Source: Acidithiobacillus caldus ATCC 51756
Lineage (GTDB): Bacteria > Pseudomonadota > Gammaproteobacteria > Acidithiobacillales > Acidithiobacillaceae
Reading direction: 5' to 3'
Length of the DNA stretch: 64,000 nt
NCBI RefSeq assembly: GCF_000175575.2
Contig: NZ_CP005986.1
Location: 1 to 64,000, forward strand
Shown here: positions 40,022 to 49,515 of the stretch, in pieces
How positions within the stretch are numbered: the first letter of the stretch is position 1
How the letters are laid out: the number at the start of each line of letters is the position of its first letter
The notes under the pieces: generated by a model
Seen by the model: the letters and a program-made list of their open reading frames with translations, nothing else
Database searches by the model: none
What the model was told of the DNA's origin: nothing
Position numbers and translations under genes: made by a program

Positions 40022-42775
40022 ATGCTATTGCAGCGAACACGGTGGTTGCGTTTTCTGACTTTCATGGTCCTGGCTGTCTGGGCGGGTCTCTCTTGGGCTG
40101 CGCCTGAGGATAGCCTGCCCAGTGTTGGGCTCTATTATGGTTCAGGACCGGCTCCCGCCGCCTTTCGCGATTTTCACTGGCTCGTCGTCAATCCGGGTGC
40201 AGAGCGCCTGCCCAGCGCCTTTCCGGGGCAGCAGGTCTTTGCCTACGTCAGTGTGGGCGAGACGGTTCCCGGCGACGCTCGCTACGCCCAATTGCCCCAA
40301 GATTGTGTTTTGGGCACGAACAGGAGCTGGGGAGGAAAGATCATCGATCTGGCCAAGTCGAGTTGCCGGGGCTACGTGCTGCACCAGGTGGTCGATCCTA
40401 TCTGGGCCCAAGGGTATCGGGGATTTTTTCTGGATACCCTCGACTCCTACGAGTCCGTGACCAAAGGTGCCGCCCGCCACGCCCAAGAAGAGGGCCTGGT
40501 GGATCTGATCAAAGCCCTGAAAACGGCGCATCCCGAAGCCAAACTCATCGCCAATCGTGGCTTCTCAGTACTCCCTGAGATCCATGGGGATCTGGTCGCG
40601 GTCCTGGCGGAATCCCTGTACCGAGGCTGGGATCAGGCTGAACATCGTTACACGGAAGTCCCGGAGAGCGAGCGTAGGGCTCTGCTGCGGGAATTGCACA
40701 AGGCCCAGGGCTTTGGCCTGCCCGTCGTCATTGTCGACTACATGCCGCCGGCGATGAACCGTTCCGGCTGGTGGGAGGATGCCCAGCGGATTCGTGCCGA
40801 CGGCTTCATTCCCTACGTCAGTAACCCCGAGCTCACGGCCGTTGGCGCCGGACTGCGGGAGCCCATGCCGCGCAAGGTACTGGTGCTTTACAACAGCACC
40901 CAACCGGAAGAATACAGCACGCCCTTTGCCAACGGCGCCATGCCTTTGGAATATCTGGGATATATCCCAGAATTTCGGCGGTTGTCCCAGGGAGTGCCGC
41001 CGCCCGTTCCGGGGGAGTATGCCGGAGTCATCTTCTGGAGCGATGGTGATCCGGTGGACGACGTTCCGGCGCTTTCGCACTGGATTCGTGAGGCCCGCGC
41101 CCAGGGGATTCCCATCCTGCTGTTGGGAGATTTTCAGAACGATCTGGATGCCAAGACCTTTGCCGCGTTGGGGATGATCGCGCCTCGCTCGGTGGATGCG
41201 ACTTCGGTTGAGCTCATCCATGCCGCAGCGGAGATGCAGTACGAGATGTCCATCACGCCCGATGCTCGGGACTTCCTTGCGGCACAGGCCCCCTCGGAGA
41301 GTCGGGTCTGGCTGCAACTACAGGCGGCCCATGGCGACCGGGAGGATGCCGCAGCCATAACCCCCTGGGGCGGATACGTCTTGAGCCCCTACCTCTTGAC
41401 GACACTGCCCAACAAGGACACGCGCTGGTTGGTCGATCCCTTCGCCCTGTATCGGCAGGCCTTTCGCCTACCCAAGATGCCGGTGCCCGATACCACCACC
41501 GAGAGTGGTCGGCGCCTCTTCATGGCGCACACGGATGGTGACGGATTCGTCAGCCGTGCCGACTTCCCTCCCTACCATATTGCGGGCCAGGTCTACATGG
41601 ATCGGATCCTGAAAAAGTACCGATTGCCCTTTACGGGTTCCGTCATCGTTGGCGACCTTCTGCCAGGGGATCGTGGCCTCTATCCCGCCCTTGCGCCGCT
41701 GGGTACCCAGGTGGCGCGGGAGCTGTTCCGGTTGCCCTATGTGGAAATCGGCTCGCACATGTGGTCCCATCCCTTTAACTGGCCGGCCATCGAAGCCGGT
41801 AAGGATTATCCCGGTATCAACTTGCCCGTGCCCGGTTATACGTTCAGCCCGTATATGGAGGCGGTGGGCGCTGCCAAGTGGATCGACAAACATCTGGCGC
41901 CGCCCGGAAAGCAGGTGGTGATCGATCAGTGGTCTGGCGACTGCGAACCCGATGCGCAGGTGGTGGGACTCGCCTACGGCGCCGGCCTGGAAAACATCAA
42001 TGGCGGCACCAGCTACATCAGCAAGAAAAATCCCAGCATCACTGCCGTACCGCCCATCGGCATCTTTCGCGGGAAATGGCTGCAGGTTTTTGCCCCGGAC
42101 GCCAATGAGGATTATTTCACCAATCAGTGGCATGGCCCCTACTGGGGTTACATCGACGTCATCCAGACCTTCGAGATGACGGACAAGCCGCACCGGCTCA
42201 AACCCATCGATATCTACACGCACTGGTACACGGCGACCAAGTTGGCTTCGCTGTCGGCACTGGAACGGGTCTACGACTGGGTACTGAAGCAGTCCATCAC
42301 GCCCGTCTATGTGGCGGACTATGCCAAGATCGCCAACAACTTCTTCACCATCCACATAGCTCGTCAGGGAGATGGGTTCTGGATCGGTGGCGCCAAGGTC
42401 TTGCAGGAGTTGCGTATGCCCAAGGATCTGGGCTACCCCAATCTTCTGCAAAGTCAGGGGATTGCTGGATACCATGCCACCCCCAACGGGCGCTGGTATG
42501 TGCACATGGATGGCCGGGACTCCACGTACCTCGCGCTACAGTCGACGCCGCCTCAGCCACCCTACATTGCCAGCGCCAACGCGGCCATTGCCGATTATCG
42601 ACAGGATGCCAGGGGCTTCTCTGCTGAGCTGGATGGCACGGTACCGGTGACGCTACGGCTGGGCAATGCCCAGGCCTGCCGTGCACGCATCAATGGCAAG
42701 CCGGCTGCCATCGGGGACTCTGGCGAAATCCGCAGCGACGCCGAGCATGTCCGTATCGATGTCCACTGCTCCTGA
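40022..42775 (+). CDS. pelA: Pel polysaccharide hydrolase/deacetylase PelA
   Basis: Periplasmic enzyme that deacetylates and cuts Pel polymer. The 917-residue protein has a signal peptide (FLTFMVLAVWAGLSWAAPED) and a GH166-like hydrolase domain with acidic residues at positions matching the known pair (D138 in FLDTLDS, E197 in LAESLYRG). A middle reductase-like domain follows, then a deacetylase domain with HTDGDGF (D505, D507) and SHMWSH (H579, H583) as metal/catalytic residues. P. aeruginosa PelA is about 948 residues. The start is ATG 40022 or TTG 40028, the latter having better spacing from GAGGAG. First gene of the pel operon. Confidence 0.95.
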   Translation: MLLQRTRWLRFLTFMVLAVWAGLSWAAPEDSLPSVGLYYGSGPAPAAFRDFHWLVVNPGAERLPSAFPGQQVFAYVSVGETVPGDARYAQLPQDCVLGTNRSWGGKIIDLAKSSCRGYVLHQVVDPIWAQGYRGFFLDTLDSYESVTKGAARHAQEEGLVDLIKALKTAHPEAKLIANRGFSVLPEIHGDLVAVLAESLYRGWDQAEHRYTEVPESERRALLRELHKAQGFGLPVVIVDYMPPAMNRSGWWEDAQRIRADGFIPYVSNPELTAVGAGLREPMPRKVLVLYNSTQPEEYSTPFANGAMPLEYLGYIPEFRRLSQGVPPPVPGEYAGVIFWSDGDPVDDVPALSHWIREARAQGIPILLLGDFQNDLDAKTFAALGMIAPRSVDATSVELIHAAAEMQYEMSITPDARDFLAAQAPSESRVWLQLQAAHGDREDAAAITPWGGYVLSPYLLTTLPNKDTRWLVDPFALYRQAFRLPKMPVPDTTTESGRRLFMAHTDGDGFVSRADFPPYHIAGQVYMDRILKKYRLPFTGSVIVGDLLPGDRGLYPALAPLGTQVARELFRLPYVEIGSHMWSHPFNWPAIEAGKDYPGINLPVPGYTFSPYMEAVGAAKWIDKHLAPPGKQVVIDQWSGDCEPDAQVVGLAYGAGLENINGGTSYISKKNPSITAVPPIGIFRGKWLQVFAPDANEDYFTNQWHGPYWGYIDVIQTFEMTDKPHRLKPIDIYTHWYTATKLASLSALERVYDWVLKQSITPVYVADYAKIANNFFTIHIARQGDGFWIGGAKVLQELRMPKDLGYPNLLQSQGIAGYHATPNGRWYVHMDGRDSTYLALQSTPPQPPYIASANAAIADYRQDARGFSAELDGTVPVTLRLGNAQACRARINGKPAAIGDSGEIRSDAEHVRIDVHCS

Positions 42776-43607
42776 GCGGGACGGGGAAGCGCGTGCGCAT
42801 CTCCTGCGCCCGGCAAGTCTGGCGGTATTCGCCATACTGGTTTGCGCCGTGGTATTTGCGGTGGCCTGGCAGTACGGATGGCGCGGTGGCCTGTCCTTCT
42901 ACGACTCCGCGGGAGATGCCCAGGCGCAACTGCAAGGTGCGGAACTGATGCTGCAAAGCGGCCAGTATGCCGCTGCCCTGAGGCAGATTGCTCCTATCTT
43001 GGCAAACAGCCAGAACCCGCGGTATCGCCAGGCCCGTCTTCTGCAATGGCAGATTGCGCGAACGCAGGCCTTGGCCATCCCGCCCCAATCGCCTCAACGT
43101 CGCCGGGCGCTCTCCCATCTGGTGCCCATCCTGGACGGTTTGCTCCGGCTGGGGGGCTGGACGCCGGCGCAGTGGCGCTCCCTGGCGCGGGACGCCGCTG
43201 CAGTGGGGGCCTACAGGCTGAGCGCGCGCTTCTGGACGGCGGCTGCCGCGACCGATCCAGGGTCTGCGCAGGAGGACCAGCGGCAGGCGGCTCGCGCTCT
43301 CGTGGCAGGGGGCGACCCCGCAGCGGGGGGGCAGATATTGTTGAACCTGGCCGCCGTGTCTGCGGACCCTGCGCAGCAAAGGTCCCTGTTTCTGCAGGGC
43401 GGAGCGTGGCTGGAGGGTGGGGCTGGTGCCGCCCTTGCCCTGACCCGTTGTGAGGCGATTCTCGCCCGCAAGCCATTACTTTGGCAGGATCGTACCATCG
43501 TCCTCTTCATGGCCCGGCTTGCCCTGGCCGCGGGCAAGCCCGATCTGGCTGCCCGGTGGCTGCACCGCGAACTGTTGCGGTCCGGCGGCGAGGAATCGTC
43601 GCGGTGA
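42747..43607 (+). CDS. PelB N-terminal part: membrane-anchored TPR protein
   Basis: First of three genes that together replace PelB. About 282-286 residues, from ATG 42747 or 42759, both inside the end of pelA. One membrane helix (LAVFAILVCAVVFAVAWQY) near the N-terminus leaves the rest in the periplasm as TPR-like helical repeats (AQLQGAELMLQSGQYAAAL). Pseudomonas PelB also begins with an inner-membrane helix and TPRs. The TGA stop overlaps the GTG of the next gene. Identity as PelB rests on order, topology and fold, not on sequence search. Confidence 0.75.
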   Translation: MSVSMSTAPERDGEARAHLLRPASLAVFAILVCAVVFAVAWQYGWRGGLSFYDSAGDAQAQLQGAELMLQSGQYAAALRQIAPILANSQNPRYRQARLLQWQIARTQALAIPPQSPQRRRALSHLVPILDGLLRLGGWTPAQWRSLARDAAAVGAYRLSARFWTAAAATDPGSAQEDQRQAARALVAGGDPAAGGQILLNLAAVSADPAQQRSLFLQGGAWLEGGAGAALALTRCEAILARKPLLWQDRTIVLFMARLALAAGKPDLAARWLHRELLRSGGEESSR

Positions 43608-45256
43608 GGTCCGGAATCTTCGTGCTCTGCTGTCTGTGTCTGCCCATCCTGGCCCAGGCACGGACCGTTACTGCCCCCGCAGATTGGTGGAAGGTGCCCG
43701 GGAGTCTCGCCTCCGACGATGCGCAGTGGCGTGCAAAGTATCTGCGCCAAAAGGAGGTTGCCAACGCCTTTGCTGCGGATTTGGAGCAAAGCCAGAAAAC
43801 CGGTAAGGGTATGCGTTATCTGGATCAGGGCGGCGAGTCCCCTTCCTGGTATGCCCCGCCTTTGGTCGTACAACCTTATCCCGGGCCTTACGCTTCCCGG
43901 CTCTACGATTTAGCCTGGAGTGCCTTTCTCCAGAGTCATCGGCTGCACGAGGCCTATCGCCTGGCCTACACCGCAGTGCAGTTGCGCCCGGAGGATCGGC
44001 AATGGCGCCAGCGCCTCATCCAGGTCGCTCTGTGGCTCGGGCAACGGGAGCAGGCTTTGACGCAGTGGACCTGGCTTGCCCAGCACGGGGACGCGGCCGC
44101 CACACAGCAAGCCGTCACCCTGGCCGTGAGTCTGTCGCGGCCGGACCTTGTGGTGCAGCTCTTGAGCCCTGCGGCGCGCGCCGGCACCCTCAGCGACGCC
44201 GACTGGAAATCCCTGATCTTTGCCTATGGGGAGCTGGGAGAGCCGGACAGAGCACTGCGCATCATCGACACTGCGCTACGGCGCGGTGGACCGCGCCGCT
44301 ACCTGCTGGAGCAGAAGGCCTATCTGAGCTACCAGCTCGGCGAGCTCCACCAAAGCTTATCGGCCTTGCAGCGTAGCGCCCAGATCTACGGCACCACCGT
44401 TCACATTGCCGTGGAGGAGGCACGCCTGCTCTCCATGCGCGGGGACTACCGCCTTGCCTTTCAGGCGCTGAAGCGTGCACGTACCGCGGCGACTCTGGAC
44501 GATGTGCCTTTCTGGCAGCTCTATGCCCTCCTGGCCTGGGAGATACACGACGATTCCGCCGCCTTCGCTGCCGAGAAAACCCTCTATTTGCTGGGCGCGG
44601 CCAGTAAGTATGATCTGCAACGACTGGTCCTTCTCAGTGGAAAAGAGAGCCCCGAGGCGGCCATGCACGTCGCCGAAGAGGGCTGGCGACGCTACCACCT
44701 GCCCTTGTTCTATTTCGAGGCGCTTTACTACGCCGGCGCCGCGCAACAATGGCAAACGCTCGGTGGCTTGTTGAACCAGGTTCCCGCCAACGACCCCGAT
44801 GGCATCCGTAACTATCCGGCCTACTGGATGGCCATGGGGCAGTGGGCCAGTGCCGAGGGCAACTTCGATGCTGCGGGGCGAGCCTACGCCGAGGTCTTGC
44901 ATCTCAACCCCGAGGACGAGCTGGCCCAGGTCAACCTCCTGTGGATGCTCATCGATCACGACCGGGTGGCTACCCTGCGCGCGCTCTTGGTCGGGGACGC
45001 CCTGCATCCTGCTCCGGGACTGCGGGATGCCGTCGCCAATGCCCTGGAACGCATGGGACGAAGCCGCTCGGCACTCTATCTGAATCTTGCTCCGGACCGG
45101 AGGGCGCGCGATGGTTCGCCCCGAGCTTTGCTCCAGCAGGCTGGCCTGTGGGCAGAGAGCGGCAGCTCGGGGATCGCCTGGTCGCAGCGGCAACAGGCAG
45201 CCCGGCTCAGTCTCGAAGCGCTGGAGCGCGGTGGTACGGGGGTAGTGCAGCCGTGA
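43604..45256 (+). CDS. PelB middle part: secreted periplasmic TPR protein
   Basis: A 550-residue exported TPR protein. The GTG start at 43604 overlaps the previous stop and follows GAGGAA by nine bases. A signal peptide (GIFVLCCLCLPILAQA) is read immediately, then about ten TPR-like helical pairs (RLAYTAVQLRPEDRQWRQ, AEVLHLNPEDELAQVNLLW). The middle of Pseudomonas PelB is a TPR scaffold that binds PelA; the same role is inferred. Its stop overlaps the next gene's GTG. Confidence 0.8.
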   Translation: MRSGIFVLCCLCLPILAQARTVTAPADWWKVPGSLASDDAQWRAKYLRQKEVANAFAADLEQSQKTGKGMRYLDQGGESPSWYAPPLVVQPYPGPYASRLYDLAWSAFLQSHRLHEAYRLAYTAVQLRPEDRQWRQRLIQVALWLGQREQALTQWTWLAQHGDAAATQQAVTLAVSLSRPDLVVQLLSPAARAGTLSDADWKSLIFAYGELGEPDRALRIIDTALRRGGPRRYLLEQKAYLSYQLGELHQSLSALQRSAQIYGTTVHIAVEEARLLSMRGDYRLAFQALKRARTAATLDDVPFWQLYALLAWEIHDDSAAFAAEKTLYLLGAASKYDLQRLVLLSGKESPEAAMHVAEEGWRRYHLPLFYFEALYYAGAAQQWQTLGGLLNQVPANDPDGIRNYPAYWMAMGQWASAEGNFDAAGRAYAEVLHLNPEDELAQVNLLWMLIDHDRVATLRALLVGDALHPAPGLRDAVANALERMGRSRSALYLNLAPDRRARDGSPRALLQQAGLWAESGSSGIAWSQRQQAARLSLEALERGGTGVVQP

Positions 45257-46770
45257 ACGCGCGTGACTATGGCTATGTCTTGATATCTGGATTGGGCGCC
45301 CTGTGGTACACCCCTGGGGCATTGGCGGCGGAGCCAGCGGCCGATGCCGCGGTAACGACGCCTTTTCGATCCCCGGTGACGATACCTTCTGCACCGTCCG
45401 AGGACGAAGCGCGCGCCGACAGCTCCCCAGTGGATGCTACGGGCGCCTTTTCCAGCGATCCCCTGCGCACTCTGGCCGAAAGCTTGTCTGCATCGCCCAG
45501 TCTCGGTGATGCCACCCGGCGGATACTCCTGGCTGAAGCTCGGCGAGGTGACTATCTCCCGGCCATCTCCTGGGCTTTGGGCCAGAGTTACTGGGGGCTC
45601 GCCCAGTTGCTCATCCAGAACAACCCCAAGCCCACTCCCGACTGGGCAAAGCTGAGCCTTGCCTTGCATCGTTACGATGGGCCGGAAATGGCGAGGCTAC
45701 TGCAACATCCAGAGCGCCTGCCGGCGCGCGATCGTCTCCAGGCACAGATGGATCTGGGGCGCTATGGGCAGGCACGAAAGGATGCCCTCGCGGCCATGGA
45801 GACGGATCCCTACGATTGGCGACTGCGTCGGGAATACCTGCAGGCGGTGCGTAAGAGCGCGAGTTACGTGGATCTCGCGGGTATCTGGCAGAGCTTCAAC
45901 GGCCTCAGTCAGTATGGTCCGCGACTGCGCGGCCGCCTGGCCTTGGGCGATGCCTGGGGGATCGAGCTCGACGCCGATGCCTTGCGCGAGGCGACCTCCC
46001 AAGCTGCGGGATTGCAGCGTCTGCCGGGCTGGAGTGAGCGCGCAGCCCTCGGACTCTATTGGCAAGCACCGGACTGGGAGATCCAGACCCTGGTGGGCAG
46101 TTACGAGGGCATGCGCAACCATCTGACCCTCGATCTCAAGGCCCGTTGGCAGATGTCTGCTGGCCGCGTGCTCTCGGGTACCGTGGAATACCATGGGCGC
46201 AGCCAGCAGAGCCCAGCGCTGGCCGTGGCGGGAATGGCGAGTGGCATACGCTTGCAGCTGATGCAGCAGGTGGGCGCCTGGACCGCGGGATTGGGCGCTG
46301 GCTGGCGGCAGTATCGGGGTCAGGACGGAGTCGACCTGGGCTCGGATCTCTTTGCTGGAGCCTCCCTGCTGTGGCGCCACGGCCTCGGTCCCTGGGAGCT
46401 CGAGGCCGGGCCCTTTGTCGACTATCACGATCTAAATCGACGAGGGCAAGTGCAGGGGCTGGTCGCCCAGACCCTGATTCCCTCAGCACGCACCATCGAT
46501 TCCGTTCTGCCCGGAAGCTACGGGGATGTGGGTTTGCGCCTGCAGTGGGGCCAGTGGGAGCGCGCCATCGACAGCAACTGGACGCCGTATCTCGCGCTCA
46601 GCGTCTACGACAACACCCGCTTTGGAATGCAGTATCAGCTGGATGCCGGAGTGAGTACTCCCGTTTTTGGGCCCGACCGTCTGCGCATCGGCTTTTCCCA
46701 GGGGCAGGGCGGTAATGGTCTGGCCATCAGCGAGCGCATCTTCAAGATGGCCTATCGCGTATATTTTTGA
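45253..46770 (+). CDS. PelB C-terminal part: TPR plus outer-membrane beta-barrel
   Basis: A 505-residue outer-membrane protein and likely Pel export pore. GTG 45253 is followed by a signal-like segment (YVLISGLGALWYTPGALAA), a Ser/Pro-rich linker, some helical repeats (about 75-235), and then alternating amphipathic strands with many Trp/Tyr and Gly residues ending in a C-terminal Phe (KMAYRVYF), as BAM substrates do. This is the barrel portion of PelB. Confidence 0.8.
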   Translation: MNARDYGYVLISGLGALWYTPGALAAEPAADAAVTTPFRSPVTIPSAPSEDEARADSSPVDATGAFSSDPLRTLAESLSASPSLGDATRRILLAEARRGDYLPAISWALGQSYWGLAQLLIQNNPKPTPDWAKLSLALHRYDGPEMARLLQHPERLPARDRLQAQMDLGRYGQARKDALAAMETDPYDWRLRREYLQAVRKSASYVDLAGIWQSFNGLSQYGPRLRGRLALGDAWGIELDADALREATSQAAGLQRLPGWSERAALGLYWQAPDWEIQTLVGSYEGMRNHLTLDLKARWQMSAGRVLSGTVEYHGRSQQSPALAVAGMASGIRLQLMQQVGAWTAGLGAGWRQYRGQDGVDLGSDLFAGASLLWRHGLGPWELEAGPFVDYHDLNRRGQVQGLVAQTLIPSARTIDSVLPGSYGDVGLRLQWGQWERAIDSNWTPYLALSVYDNTRFGMQYQLDAGVSTPVFGPDRLRIGFSQGQGGNGLAISERIFKMAYRVYF

Positions 46771-46787
46771 GCAAAGGAGGACGGGCG

Positions 46788-47324
46788 ATGAACTGGCGCT
46801 GGGTATTGGCTTCTGTGGGACTTTTGGCACTGCTGTCGGGCTGTGCCGGCATGGACCTGCGTACGGCAAAACCGCTGCCGAAGGCGCAGGATGTGGCTTG
46901 GGCGGTCCTGCCCTTTGCCAATAACACCGAAACACCCATGGCCAATGCCCGCGCTGCTGCCTTGGCCGCTGGCATCCTGCAGAGCGAAGGGCAGCGTGTG
47001 GTGGGCAGCCTCCCCGTCAGCACGCGCACGCAAGACCTGCTCGGCGGCGACTGGAAAAAGGAATACGCCGAGGCCTTGACGGCGGCCAGAAGCGATGGCG
47101 CTCGTTATGCCTTGGCGGGAAGTGTGGACGAGTGGACCTACCGAGCGGGCATCAATGCCGAACCGGAAGTGGCTATGACCCTCTGGGTGGTGGATGTTGC
47201 CAAGGATCGCGTGGTCTGGAGTGGGGTCGGGAGTGCTCACGGTGGTAGCCTTGGACGGAGCGGCACCGGCGGCGTGGCCCAGCGTCTGATGCAGCGGCTC
47301 CTGGATCGTGCTTTGAACCGCTGA
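46788..47324 (+). CDS. pelC: Pel outer-membrane lipoprotein PelC
   Basis: Lipoprotein that in Pseudomonas forms a dodecameric ring guiding cationic Pel to the PelB pore. The 178 residues have a lipobox ending LLSGC (Cys19) and a short alpha/beta domain (WAVLPFANNTETPMANARA). AAAGGAGG upstream is the strongest ribosome site of the operon, fitting the high copy number of PelC. Confidence 0.93.
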   Translation: MNWRWVLASVGLLALLSGCAGMDLRTAKPLPKAQDVAWAVLPFANNTETPMANARAAALAAGILQSEGQRVVGSLPVSTRTQDLLGGDWKKEYAEALTAARSDGARYALAGSVDEWTYRAGINAEPEVAMTLWVVDVAKDRVVWSGVGSAHGGSLGRSGTGGVAQRLMQRLLDRALNR

Positions 47325-47326
47325 GC

Positions 47327-48610
47327 ATGCGTCTGCTGACATCCATCCCCCGCTGGCGGGAGGGCTGGCTGGAGGCAATCCTCCTACCTGCCCTGGTCCT
47401 CGTCCTCACGCACTTCCTGGCCCCCCAGGATCCGTTGCTGTTGCAGCAGCCTTTCCCTTGGCTCATCCTGGTGCCATTGCTCATCGCCCTGCGTTACGAG
47501 TTCCTGCCTGGCGCTGTCGCCGCGCTGATCCTCGCTGCGGTCACCTGGTGGCATCCCTATCCCAGCACCACCTTGCTTCCCGACGCTGCCGGAACGCTCC
47601 TGGTGACGCTCATCGCCGCCGAGTATGCCGCGTATTGGTCGCGGCGCGAGGTGGACCGGGCCCTGCAGGAAAAAATTACCGCTACTCGCTTACGGCAGTT
47701 GGCGGACGATCTGTACGTCACCCGGACCTCTCTGGACCGGCTAGAACAAAGTCTCGTGTATCAGCCGGTGTCCATACGCAGTGCTCTGGAGGAATTGCGC
47801 CAAGACCTGCGTCGGGGAAAAGGCGAGATGGACGCCCCCCTGCTGGAGAAGATGCTGTACTTCCTGAACCAGCTGGCCGGGGTGCAAGTGGCGTCCTGGT
47901 ATCGCTGGGAGGCGGGGGCCGCTGAGCCTCGCCGCCTGGCAAGCTTTGGTCCGGTGGCAGAATGGGATGGTGGCGATCCTGTCGCCCGGGCGGCGCTCGC
48001 CGAGGGGCGCAGTCAGCAGCTGGCCGACCTGCAAGTGGAGCGCATTCAGCGGTATTTGAGTGTGCACCTCAACGGTGAGCCGGGTCAGGATCGTCATATG
48101 CTCTGCATTGAGGACATGACCTTTTTCGCCATTACCTTCGAGAGTATCCAGATTATCGAGGTTTTCTTTCAGTATCTTTGTCACTATCGGGATGGCTGTG
48201 TCCATGCTCAGGAACTGCTATCCCGCTGGCCAGACTGCCCCGTGGATTTCGCTGTGGATTTTTTGCAGCTGCGTCGCCTGGCAGGGATCGTCCCCCAGCC
48301 TGGAGTCTGTCAGAGCTTTGTTTTTCGCGCCGGCAGGGAAGCCCGGGAGATCGCGGACAAGATCCAGAAACTGCGCCGCGGACTGGATGTCTTTTGGGTA
48401 CACGAGGATGGCGAATATCTGCGTGTGCTGACCTTGTTACCCTTTGCCGGTACCACCGCTGCCGAGGGACAGAGGGCGCGGGTGGAGGCAGAGTTACAGA
48501 GGTGTTGCGCCGGGCTTTGGCAGAGCGCCTTTCTGGGCGCGGACTTCATGCGCATCGATGCACGTCCAGCGGCGGAGCAGCTGGCCCATTGGCTGGGATC
48601 GCGCCCTTGA
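47327..48610 (+). CDS. pelD: Pel c-di-GMP receptor PelD
   Basis: Inner-membrane c-di-GMP receptor that switches on Pel synthesis. The 427 residues have four N-terminal membrane segments (about 15-100), a coiled-coil stalk (105-160), a GAF domain and a degenerate GGDEF domain. The inhibitory-site motif RxxD is kept as RGLD (R351-D354); P. aeruginosa uses R367/D370. No catalytic GGDEF is present. It overlaps pelE by TTGA. Confidence 0.93.
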   Translation: MRLLTSIPRWREGWLEAILLPALVLVLTHFLAPQDPLLLQQPFPWLILVPLLIALRYEFLPGAVAALILAAVTWWHPYPSTTLLPDAAGTLLVTLIAAEYAAYWSRREVDRALQEKITATRLRQLADDLYVTRTSLDRLEQSLVYQPVSIRSALEELRQDLRRGKGEMDAPLLEKMLYFLNQLAGVQVASWYRWEAGAAEPRRLASFGPVAEWDGGDPVARAALAEGRSQQLADLQVERIQRYLSVHLNGEPGQDRHMLCIEDMTFFAITFESIQIIEVFFQYLCHYRDGCVHAQELLSRWPDCPVDFAVDFLQLRRLAGIVPQPGVCQSFVFRAGREAREIADKIQKLRRGLDVFWVHEDGEYLRVLTLLPFAGTTAAEGQRARVEAELQRCCAGLWQSAFLGADFMRIDARPAAEQLAHWLGSRP

Positions 48611-49515
48611 TACGCTGGCTTCTGCTCGATACGGCGCTTTCGCTAATGGCGACGATCGTGGCCAGTTACGTGGTGCCCGTGACTCGGCCCAAGGGTCGGC
48701 GTCTGGCGGTGCTCCTCTTTGCCCTGTTGTGTCTCGTCCTACCCTACGTCGGTGCGGTCTTGACCTTGGTCTACGCCGTCGCCCTGCGCTCCGTTGTGCA
48801 CCGTACTGGCGAAGCCGAGGTAGAGCCCATCCGCCTGCCGCCGCCCGCTCGGGATTTTCGTTTGCGCTCCATCAACCTGACCCCGGGAGCCATTGCCGCC
48901 CGTATGCGTGGCTCCCGGGATCCGCAGCAACGGGTAGAGGCGCTATCTCAAGTCATGGGTTCCCGTTTTGCCGACGAGATCCGCTTGCTGCGTAACGCAC
49001 TGCGTGACGAAGCCGAGGAGGTACGTCTGCTGGCCTACGCTGCGCTGGATCGGCGAGAACAGGAAAACACCGATATGCTCATCGATCTGCAGCGGCGCAT
49101 TGCCGGATCCGCGGACGAAGCCCGGGTCGGGAGGCTCCAAGAGTATCTGGCCTGGCTGCGCTGGAACATCGATCATTCCGTTTCTCAGGAGATAGCTGAA
49201 CCCGTGGTGCGTCTCGACGATGTTCGTGGGCCGGCCCCCACGGTGGGCGCCCAAACGCCGGCCGCGGAGCCGCCTTTCTTGCAGGGTCTCCGTGCCCTGG
49301 AGCACGGTGAGGCGAACCTGGCCCTTGCCCACTTCGCGTCTGCGCGCGGCCAGGGCATCGCCGCCGCTGTCCTCGCCCCCCATGAGGCCGCTGCACACTT
49401 TCTTCGCCGTGATCTTGGGGCTTTGCGGGAACTCTACCGCAAGCACCCGGAACTTTCCGTTTCTCCCCGTTATGGTCCTTCCCACCGATTCTGGCAGGGA
49501 GCAGAGCGCGGATGA
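48607..49515 (+). CDS. pelE: Pel biosynthesis membrane protein PelE
   Basis: Inner-membrane component of the synthase complex that interacts with PelD and PelG in Pseudomonas. The 302 residues start at a TTG overlapping the pelD stop, have two membrane helices (about 2-20, 32-55) and a helical HEAT/TPR-like cytoplasmic region. P. aeruginosa PelE is 329 residues. It overlaps pelF by four bases. Confidence 0.85.
   Translation: MIRWLLLDTALSLMATIVASYVVPVTRPKGRRLAVLLFALLCLVLPYVGAVLTLVYAVALRSVVHRTGEAEVEPIRLPPPARDFRLRSINLTPGAIAARMRGSRDPQQRVEALSQVMGSRFADEIRLLRNALRDEAEEVRLLAYAALDRREQENTDMLIDLQRRIAGSADEARVGRLQEYLAWLRWNIDHSVSQEIAEPVVRLDDVRGPAPTVGAQTPAAEPPFLQGLRALEHGEANLALAHFASARGQGIAAAVLAPHEAAAHFLRRDLGALRELYRKHPELSVSPRYGPSHRFWQGAERG

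Noticed and set aside
42747-46770. PelB as one gene broken by frameshifts or sequencing errors
   Set aside because: Each downstream part has its own start overlapping the stop and an in-frame signal peptide, which errors would not produce.
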